Below are positions 1 through 5,848 of a DNA stretch of 32,536 nucleotides, in pieces. The stretch comes from a beta proteobacterium AAP51 (lineage in GTDB: Bacteria; Pseudomonadota; Gammaproteobacteria; Burkholderiales; Burkholderiaceae_C): contig LJHT01000022.1 of NCBI GenBank assembly GCA_001295905.1, positions 1 to 32,536 of the forward strand, in the 5' to 3' direction. Numbering within the stretch: position 1 is the first letter of the stretch; each line of letters starts with the position of its first letter. The position numbers were made by a program, and so were the translations under genes. Below the pieces are notes generated by a model. That model searched no databases, had not been told where the DNA came from, and saw nothing but the letters and a program-made list of their open reading frames with translations.

Positions 1-189
1 CGGCAGCGCGCCGCTGCGGCGCAGGCGGTGGCCGCGCGCGGCACTGGCGCCCACCCACTGCACAGGGGGCAAGGCGGGCGGCGCGGTAGCGGCGCCCGGC
101 GGTTGGCAGCCGGCCGCCAGCAGCGCAGCGCTGCCGGCCAGGGCTGCGCCACCGCCCAGCACCGTGCGGCGCTGCAGCCCGGCCTTCAA
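1..189 (-). CDS. Tat-exported lipoprotein, probable FAD oxidoreductase (partial)
   Basis: Only the first 63 codons are in the window; the gene runs off the left edge. I start it at a TTG whose last two bases begin the TGA stop of the aminopropyltransferase gene (TTGA overlap), which suggests translational coupling. The N-terminus reads KAGLQRRTVLGGG, a twin-arginine motif, followed by an alanine-rich hydrophobic stretch and a lipobox ending LAAGC, so Cys28 would carry the lipid. Next come a Pro/Ala-rich linker and WVGASAARGHRLR. Export of a folded, cofactor-bearing protein is therefore likely. In related DUF350/DUF4178/aminopropyltransferase clusters the gene in this place is often an FAD/NAD(P)-binding oxidoreductase, so that identity is inferred from context. 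No FAD-binding motif falls inside the visible part. Confidence 0.6.
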   Translation of the reverse strand, partial: MKAGLQRRTVLGGGAALAGSAALLAAGCQPPGAATAPPALPPVQWVGASAARGHRLRRSGALP

Positions 190-1775
190 CGCACGCGGCC
201 CCACTCTTGTTCGAAGGTGGCCACCAGCGCCTGGTTGCTGAGGCGGTTGGGCTCGGCCGGCACGCGCGCCATGTCGGGCGGGAACTGCAGCAGCGCCGGC
301 AGGCCTTCCACGGTGAGGAAACGCAGGCCTGGCGGCAGGGTTTGCGGCGGCTGCCAGGGGCGGCGGCCGGCGATCACGAAACCCCATTCGCCGAAGCTGG
401 GCACGTGCACGTGCAGCGGTGTGGTGCGCAGGCCCACGGCTTCCAGCGTGGCCACCACCGTCCAGTAGCTCTTGCGTGCGAACAGCGGCGAGGTGGTCTG
501 CACGACCAGGTAGCCGCCGGCGGCCAGCGCCGTTTCGGCCCGCTGGTAGAAGCTGGTGGTGTAGAGCTTGCCGAGCGAGAAGTTGGTGGGGTCGGGGAAG
601 TCGATGACGATCACGTCGAAGGGCTCGCCGCCTTCGGCCGCACGCGTTTCCAGCCAGGTGTAGGCGTCGCTGTGCACGATGTGCAGCTTGGGGCTTTGCA
701 GCGCGCCGCCGTTGAGCTGCCGCAGCAGCGGCTTGCGCGTGAAGATGTTCGTGATGTGGGGGTCGAGTTCCACCAGCGTGATGTGTTCCACGCTGGGGTG
801 CTTCAGCACCTCGCGCACGGCCAGGCCGTCGCCGCCGCCCAGCACCAGCACACGCTTGGGACCACCCTGCGCCGAGAACGCCGCCATGGCGGGGTGCACC
901 AGCACCTCGTGATAACGGTACTCGTCGCGGCTGTGGAACTGCAGGTTGCCGTTGAGATAAAGACGCACGCCGGCATCGCCCGAGGTGAGCACCACGCGCT
1001 GGTAGGCGCTGCTTTCGCGCACGACGATGTCTTCGCCATAGAAGCTGTCTTCGGCCCAGGTGGTGAGGCGGTCGGCACCGGCCATGGCCGCCACCAGCAC
1101 CGCCACCACGCCGAAGCAGGCTGCGGCATGCGCGCGCCAGCGCCGCAGGTCGCCGCGGAAGGCATAGAGCACCCACACCGCCACCGCCGCGTTCAGCAGC
1201 CCGAAGAACACACCGGTACGCACCAGCCCCAGGTGCGGCACGAAGAGCAGCGGGAAGGCCACCGCCACCACCAGCGCGCCCAGGTAGTCGAAGGTGAGCA
1301 CCTGCGAGACCAGGTCTGAGAGCGCCCAGCGCGGCGCGAAGTGCGCCTTCAGGATGCGCATCACCAGCGGAATCTCCAGCCCGGCCAGGATGCCGATGAG
1401 GCCCACCAGGCCGTAGAGCATCACGCGGAAGGGCAGGTCGGCCGAGGCCGGCAGGCTGTTGTGCGCCACGAACAGCAGCGCCGGCATCAGCCCGCCGATG
1501 AAGGCCACCAGCAGCTCGATGCGCAGGAACTGCGCCACCAGCTGGTGCTGGATGAACTTGCTCAGCCACGAGCCTATGCCCATGGCGAACAGGTAGGTGC
1601 CGATGATGGTGCTGAACTGCAGCACCGAATCGCCCAGCAGGTAGCTGGCCAGCGCGCCGGCCGCCAGCTCGTACACCAGGCCGCAGGCGGCCACCACGAA
1701 CACCGAGGCCAGCAGCGCCAGTTCGGCGGGGTGGGTGCGTGCGGCCGGTTCGGGGGGTGGGGCGGCGGTCAGCAT
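186..1775 (-). CDS. Membrane-embedded aminopropyltransferase (spermidine synthase fold)
   Basis: 529 residues. The first ~240 are mostly hydrophobic, with about six or seven predicted membrane segments beginning near residue 18 (LALLASVFVVAACGLVYE). The C-terminal half (~260-520) is a spermidine-synthase-like Rossmann domain: VLVLGGGDGLAVREVLK near residue 310 is the decarboxylated-SAM/SAM-binding loop, followed by the acidic ELD, and DVIVIDFPDPTNF matches the catalytic-loop region. Soluble SpeE is about 290 residues, so this is the long membrane-fused type. It would transfer aminopropyl groups at or near the membrane; the acceptor is unknown. I chose the ATG at 1775 because the membrane region follows it closely; the preceding 38 codons look like spurious low-complexity sequence. 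No strong ribosome-binding site is visible. It overlaps the downstream Tat lipoprotein gene. No SAM decarboxylase gene is present in the window. Confidence 0.85.
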   Translation of the reverse strand: MLTAAPPPEPAARTHPAELALLASVFVVAACGLVYELAAGALASYLLGDSVLQFSTIIGTYLFAMGIGSWLSKFIQHQLVAQFLRIELLVAFIGGLMPALLFVAHNSLPASADLPFRVMLYGLVGLIGILAGLEIPLVMRILKAHFAPRWALSDLVSQVLTFDYLGALVVAVAFPLLFVPHLGLVRTGVFFGLLNAAVAVWVLYAFRGDLRRWRAHAAACFGVVAVLVAAMAGADRLTTWAEDSFYGEDIVVRESSAYQRVVLTSGDAGVRLYLNGNLQFHSRDEYRYHEVLVHPAMAAFSAQGGPKRVLVLGGGDGLAVREVLKHPSVEHITLVELDPHITNIFTRKPLLRQLNGGALQSPKLHIVHSDAYTWLETRAAEGGEPFDVIVIDFPDPTNFSLGKLYTTSFYQRAETALAAGGYLVVQTTSPLFARKSYWTVVATLEAVGLRTTPLHVHVPSFGEWGFVIAGRRPWQPPQTLPPGLRFLTVEGLPALLQFPPDMARVPAEPNRLSNQALVATFEQEWGRVR

Positions 1776-1811
1776 GCGCAGGAGGCTAACCCAGGGCGCT
1801 GCGGCCCCAGC

Positions 1812-1847
1812 GTGGTCGTCAGCGCGGTCGCCAGGGCGGTCGCCAGC
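1812..1847. repeat. Three tandem 12-bp units between divergent genes
   Basis: Units GTGGTCGTCAGC, GCGGTCGCCAGG and GCGGTCGCCAGC follow each other with an exact 12-bp period. They lie in the 112-bp gap between the divergent aminopropyltransferase (start 1775) and phosphatase (start 1888) genes. They could be regulator-binding sites or simple replication slippage in GC-rich sequence. Nothing else was recognised in this gap. Confidence 0.5.
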
Positions 1848-1887
1848 GCGACAAGCCCGCGCCCGCCGGCTGGCCACAATGCCGCGC

Positions 1888-2571
1888 ATGGGAACGCTCT
1901 ACCTCGTGCGCCACGGCCAGGCCAGCTTTGGCGCGGCCGATTACGACCAGCTCAGCGAACTGGGCACGCGCCAGTGCCAGGCGCTGGGGCAGTGGTTTGC
2001 GCAGCGCGGCATTGCTTTCGAAGCTGTGCTGCGCGGCACCTTGAAGCGGCATGTGCAGTCGCTGGACGGCATTGCGCAGGGCCTTGCACAAGCGGGTGGC
2101 GGCGCGCTGCCGGCTGCGCTGCCCTGGCCGGGGCTGAACGAATACGACAGCGCCGCACTCATCCGCACCGTGCACGCGGGGCCGCTGGCCAAACCAGACA
2201 ACGCCGAGGTCTACAAGGCCCACTTCCGGCTGCTGCGCGAAGCCCTGGGCCTGTGGATGGCCGGCCAGACGCAGCCCGAGGGCATGCCCAGCTGGGCCGA
2301 TTTCAGCGCCGGTGTGGCCGCCGCGTTGGACCACGTGCGCCACACCCACCAGGGCGCGGTGCTGCTGGTGAGCAGCGGCGGGCCCATCGCCACCGCCGTG
2401 CACCAGGTGTTGGGCACGCCAGCGTCCAGCGCCATCGAGCTGAACCTGCGCATCCGCAACAGCGCGCTCAGCGAGTTCAGCTTCACGCCCAAGGGCCACC
2501 GGCTGCTCAGCTACAACCACCTGCCGCACCTGGACCACCCCGACCGGCGGACCTGGGAAACCTACGCCTGA
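1888..2571 (+). CDS. Histidine phosphatase superfamily protein (phosphoglycerate-mutase-like)
   Basis: 227 residues. The N-terminus carries the family signature LYLVRHGQA, with the phosphate-accepting His9. The usual second catalytic histidine sits in a VSHGG-like motif near the C-terminus; here it reads VSSGGPIA, with Ser163 where His is expected. The protein may therefore belong to a divergent subfamily, may use another residue, or may have altered activity. An ATG nine bases upstream (1879) is an alternative start. The gene is transcribed opposite to its neighbours: divergent from the aminopropyltransferase and convergent with the DUF350 gene, splitting an otherwise minus-strand cluster. 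The substrate cannot be told from sequence. Confidence 0.85.
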   Translation: MGTLYLVRHGQASFGAADYDQLSELGTRQCQALGQWFAQRGIAFEAVLRGTLKRHVQSLDGIAQGLAQAGGGALPAALPWPGLNEYDSAALIRTVHAGPLAKPDNAEVYKAHFRLLREALGLWMAGQTQPEGMPSWADFSAGVAAALDHVRHTHQGAVLLVSSGGPIATAVHQVLGTPASSAIELNLRIRNSALSEFSFTPKGHRLLSYNHLPHLDHPDRRTWETYA

Positions 2572-2574
2572 CAG

Positions 2575-2693
2575 TTGGCCCCCAAGCTCGCTAGCGCTCG
2601 CTACCCCCTGGGCCCTGTCAAGGGCCCCTGCGGGTCCCTGGGGCCGTCCGCCGACGGCCCGGCGGCGCCGGTTCCGTGGCGGGAAGCTTGGTC
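2575..2693 (+). repeat. Dispersed GC-rich intergenic repeat, copy A
   Basis: It begins TTGGCCCCCAAGCTCGCT and ends near GGTTCCGTGGCGGGAAGCTT. The same ends appear on the opposite strand at 25089-25175. The interior is rich in short inverted repeats (GGGCCC, GGGGCC, CCGTCC/GGCCCGG), so the transcript would fold. It lies between two convergent genes, which would suit a terminator or REP-like role. Confidence 0.7.
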
Positions 2694-2706
2694 AAGCCAA
2701 GCCCTG

Positions 2707-2931
2707 CTACCCGTGCACGGCGGCGGAGACGATCAGCCCGATGGCGATGCACATCGAGCCCACCACGATGGCCAGCGCGAGGTTTTTCTTCTCGACGATC
2801 TCGGCCCACAGGTCGTAGGGCGTGAGCTTGTCGATGACGACAAAACACAGCCAGAACACCGCCACGCCCAGCAGCGCAAACAACGCCGAGCCGAAGAAGG
2901 CGGCCGGCCTGAGCCATTCAATTCCCATCAT
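2707..2931 (-). CDS. DUF350 (YjfL-like) small membrane protein
   Basis: 74 residues. Two hydrophobic segments, about residues 10-33 (PAAFFGSALFALLGVAVFWL) and 50-70 (ALAIVVGSMCIAIGLIV), flank a polar loop with DKLTPYD and a charged EIVEKKN. This is the DUF350 pattern seen in E. coli YjfL. A Shine-Dalgarno AAGGAG lies seven bases before the first of two adjacent ATGs (2931), which decides the start. The start lies inside the 3' end of the upstream DUF4178 gene (stop at 2957), with the ribosome-binding site also inside that gene, so the two are almost certainly cotranscribed. Its role is unknown; DUF350 genes recur beside SPFH/PspA-type and polyamine-ligase or aminopropyltransferase genes. Confidence 0.85.
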   Translation of the reverse strand: MMGIEWLRPAAFFGSALFALLGVAVFWLCFVVIDKLTPYDLWAEIVEKKNLALAIVVGSMCIAIGLIVSAAVHG

Positions 2932-2956
2932 GTGCTTGCTCCTTGCAGTTGCATCA

Positions 2957-4555
2957 TCACTTGTGGCTACCGCCACCGCCGCTGGACCAGCCGCCGTAGC
3001 TGCCCCCGCCCACGCGCCCCGTGGTGCCTGAGCCGCGGTTGCGCTCGCATTGCCGGTATTCGGTGCTGGCCGCGCCGAAGGTGGTCTTGACCTGCTCGCA
3101 TTCGTCTTCGCTGCACATCGACAGCAGCATCACCACCACCAGCACGCCGATGAAGATCAGCAGCGCCTTGGGCACGCCTGCGGCCTTGAAGCTGGTGGGG
3201 GCCACGTCACGCTGCAGCGCGGCCTGCGCTTCGGGCGCGATGCCGAAGGCCTGCGCCACGGTGGCGGCGTTCAGCGTTTCGCCGGCCGACCAGGTGACTT
3301 CGTTGCGCGTCTGCTCGCGCGACAGGCGCCGCGCCGCGGCCTTGCCCGTGCCCTCGAAGTCGGTCACGCGGGCGTCTTCGTCGCGCTGCACGCGCCAGTA
3401 GAACTCGCCCAGCACCCAGGTGACGCGGGCCTTGTACTCCCATTTCTGGCGGTAGGTCACGCCCTCCCACACCGCCTGCCCGCTGCGCAGCGCGGGCGCG
3501 CCGGTGATGGGGCGCACCCAGCTCCAGCCTTCGTTGCTGTCCACCAGGAAGGCAAAGCCGGCGCTGGCGTTGTAGACCAGGTACTCGCGCCAGTAGCTGG
3601 TTTCTTCGTCGTCGCCGGGCGCGGGGATGTCGCAGCGCTCGAGGTAGCCCACCACCTGCCAAGGCAACGGCGGGCCGCCCAGCGCCAGCGTGCCGCTGCG
3701 GCCCAGCGGCAGCAGGGGCTCGGCACCGCCCACGCCGGCGTTGTTCTGCTGGTAGTGCTTCAAGTCGGCACCGAGGCCGGCGCTGATGTCCACCACCGAA
3801 GCGCAGTTCGTGCACACCAGGCTTTGCGTGGTGGCCAGCTTCACTTCCAGCGCGGTGCCGCAGTTCGGGCATTCCAGGCTGCGGCCGGAGAGCGTCTTCT
3901 CGTTGCTGTCCTTCAGGCCCTGCAGCGCCAGATCGGCCAGCAGCACGCTGCGGCCCACGCTCCAGGCCGCCGAGCCGGGCTGGCTGTCATCGAGCGTGGC
4001 CACCTCACCGGCGCCGTTGCGCAAATCGACGACGGTGAACTCACCTTCCAGCCGCGGCGGCGAAAGCAGTTCGCCCTGCGCGGCCAGCAGGTGGGCGCGC
4101 TGCACCGAGGCCACGTCCCACGCCCGGCCATCGGCCAGCACGCGCATGCCGGGCCGCAGCCCCGCCAGGTCTGGCGCGCCGGGGGCATCGGCCGGCACCG
4201 GGGCTTCGAAGCTGAGGACGTAGGCGCCGTTGTCTTCGCTCAGCCAGGCGCTGCGTTCGTTGTCGAAGAGCGCGTGCCACTCGTTCCAGGTGCCGCCTTC
4301 GTACTGGTACTGCAGGCGGCCCACCAGCGTGAAGGCCACGCCCTGGCGTTCACCGCGCACCCCCAGTTGCAGCGGGCTGTGGTCGTCGAAGAGCTCGGCG
4401 CTGACGCCGATGCGCCGCAACGCCTGCCCGTCGCGCACCAGCGTGCTGCGGCAGAAGCTGCACACGGCGCTGGCTGAGGCCGCCGAGGCGAACTCGACCG
4501 GCGCGCCGCAGTTCGGGCAGGCAGCGCGGTAGCTGCGCAGAGGGCTCTCAGCCAC
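2957..4555 (-). CDS. DUF4178 protein with two zinc ribbons and a C-terminal membrane anchor
   Basis: 532 residues. The first zinc ribbon (CPNCG...CSFC, residues ~14-35) is followed by a beta-rich DUF4178-type region containing YEGGTWNEWHALF. A second ribbon (CPNCG...CTNC) lies around residues 228-250, followed by a second DUF4178-like half containing SYWREYLVYN. A hydrophobic segment near residues 460-480 (ALLIFIGVLVVVMLLS) anchors the protein, and the last ~50 residues end in a Gly/Ser-rich tail. The duplicated ribbon plus DUF4178 layout suggests an internal duplication. The start is a GTG directly after an in-frame TGA, with no clear ribosome-binding site, so it is less certain. The function is unknown; zinc-ribbon proteins also accompany SPFH proteins in YdjFGHI-type loci. 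Confidence 0.85.
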   Translation of the reverse strand: MAESPLRSYRAACPNCGAPVEFASAASASAVCSFCRSTLVRDGQALRRIGVSAELFDDHSPLQLGVRGERQGVAFTLVGRLQYQYEGGTWNEWHALFDNERSAWLSEDNGAYVLSFEAPVPADAPGAPDLAGLRPGMRVLADGRAWDVASVQRAHLLAAQGELLSPPRLEGEFTVVDLRNGAGEVATLDDSQPGSAAWSVGRSVLLADLALQGLKDSNEKTLSGRSLECPNCGTALEVKLATTQSLVCTNCASVVDISAGLGADLKHYQQNNAGVGGAEPLLPLGRSGTLALGGPPLPWQVVGYLERCDIPAPGDDEETSYWREYLVYNASAGFAFLVDSNEGWSWVRPITGAPALRSGQAVWEGVTYRQKWEYKARVTWVLGEFYWRVQRDEDARVTDFEGTGKAAARRLSREQTRNEVTWSAGETLNAATVAQAFGIAPEAQAALQRDVAPTSFKAAGVPKALLIFIGVLVVVMLLSMCSEDECEQVKTTFGAASTEYRQCERNRGSGTTGRVGGGSYGGWSSGGGGSHK

Positions 4556-4599
4556 TCAGAAGCGGCGGGCCGGCGTCGGGCCGCCCCTAGCCGGCCCGA

Positions 4600-4644
4600 G
4601 CCCCCTCGGGGGGTGGCGAAGGCGCGAAGCGACAAGCCTGGGGG
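4600..4644 (-). repeat. Intergenic repeat, shorter related copy B
   Basis: On the minus strand this 100-bp gap between the SPFH and DUF4178 genes contains CCCCCAGGCTTGTCGC, then CACCCCCCGAGGGGG. The pattern is close to the CCCCCAAGCTCGCT...CCCCCCGAGGGGG of copy C. The CCCCC-GAG-GGGGG core forms a hairpin. Lying between codirectional genes, it could reduce or process the message between them. Confidence 0.5.
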
Positions 4645-4655
4645 TCCACATCTCC

Positions 4656-5726
4656 CTAGACCAGCTTCTTCAGCAGCTCGGCCTTCTTCGAGGCGAACTC
4701 GTCCTCGGTGAGGATGCCCTTGGCCTTCAGGTCGGCCAGCTTCTCCAGCGTGGCCATCACCTCGTCGGGCTTGATGCCCACCGCAGCCGCAGCCGCACCA
4801 GTGGCCTGGGCTGCAGCACCGGCCGCTGCCGCCCCGCCGCCCATCAGCCCAGCCTGCAGCTGCTGCGCCATCACCTGGCCCAGCGCCACCCCGGCGCCCA
4901 GGCCCATGGCGTCGCCCACCACGCCGCTGCCGCCCCCACCGCCGGCCGTGCCTTCGGCGAACTTCGGGATGGCCTGCGCCGTCTGGTACTGCATGAACTT
5001 GCCCATGTCGTTGCCGACCATGCCCATGCCGATCTTCTGGTCGAGGATCTTCTGCAGTTCCTCGGGCAGGCTCACGTTCTGCATCGTCACACTGACCAGC
5101 CGCAGCCCGAGCTTTTCGAACTCGGGGGCCGCAACCAGCTGCAGTTGCTGCGCGAACTCGACCTGGTTCGAGGCCAGGTCGAGGAAGGGCAGGCCGCTCT
5201 GGGCCACCGCATCGCTGATGTGCTGCAGCATCAGGCCGCGCAACTGGCCGTCGAGTTCTTCCACCGTGTAGCGCGCGCTGGTGCCGCTGATGGCGGTGTG
5301 GAAGAGCCGCGGGTCCGTGATGGCGTAGGCGTAGTTGCCGAAAGCGCGCAGGCGCACGGCGCCGAAGTCCTTGTCGCGGATGGTGACGGGCTGCGTCGTG
5401 CCCCAGCGGCGGTCGATCTGCTGGCGCGTGCTGAAGAAGTAGACATCGCTCTTGAACGGGCTCTGGAAGAGCTTGTCCCAGTTCTTCAGGTAGGTCAGCA
5501 CCGGCAGCGTCTGCGTCGTCAGCTTGTACATGCCGGGGCCGAAGACATCGGCCACCTTGCCTTCGTTGACGAACACGGCCATCTGGCTTTCGCGCACCGT
5601 CAGGCTGCCGCCGTACTGAATTTCATTGCCCGCCATCGGGAAGCGGAAGGCCAGCGTGCCATCGCCGCTTTCCGTCCATTCGAGGATGTCGATGAACTGC
5701 TTCTTGATGAAATCCATCAGCGCCAT
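4656..5726 (-). CDS. SPFH/band-7 domain protein with C-terminal SHOCT domain (YdjI-like)
   Basis: 356 residues. The SPFH core (about residues 25-225) contains GNEIQYGGSLTVRESQMA, VFVNEGKVADVFGPGMYKL and the late VSVTMQNVSLPEELQK. There is no N-terminal membrane helix, unlike flotillins, which fits the YdjI-like subgroup thought to act at membranes with PspA-type proteins. An Ala/Gly-rich linker (~255-315) leads to a SHOCT module, LADLKAKGILTEDEF...KKAELL (~318-356). A Shine-Dalgarno AAGGGG lies six bases before the ATG. It heads the minus-strand set and diverges from the DUF3857 gene at 5849. It is probably a scaffold for the membrane proteins encoded after it. Confidence 0.9.
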   Translation of the reverse strand: MALMDFIKKQFIDILEWTESGDGTLAFRFPMAGNEIQYGGSLTVRESQMAVFVNEGKVADVFGPGMYKLTTQTLPVLTYLKNWDKLFQSPFKSDVYFFSTRQQIDRRWGTTQPVTIRDKDFGAVRLRAFGNYAYAITDPRLFHTAISGTSARYTVEELDGQLRGLMLQHISDAVAQSGLPFLDLASNQVEFAQQLQLVAAPEFEKLGLRLVSVTMQNVSLPEELQKILDQKIGMGMVGNDMGKFMQYQTAQAIPKFAEGTAGGGGGSGVVGDAMGLGAGVALGQVMAQQLQAGLMGGGAAAAGAAAQATGAAAAAVGIKPDEVMATLEKLADLKAKGILTEDEFASKKAELLKKLV

Positions 5727-5848
5727 GGCGTTCCCCTTTGCTCAGGTGGGCACCCGGAATGGATGCGCGTCGAATAATAAGCACGGCAGCTGCCACGGCC
5801 CCGGCGGTCCGGCGCGCTGCAACAGAAATACCAGGGAGTCGAAACGAG

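Noticed and set aside
3050..4477. 475-codon plus-strand frame opposite the DUF4178 gene
   Set aside because: Composition typical of an antisense shadow; the minus strand has two clear zinc ribbons and a membrane helix.
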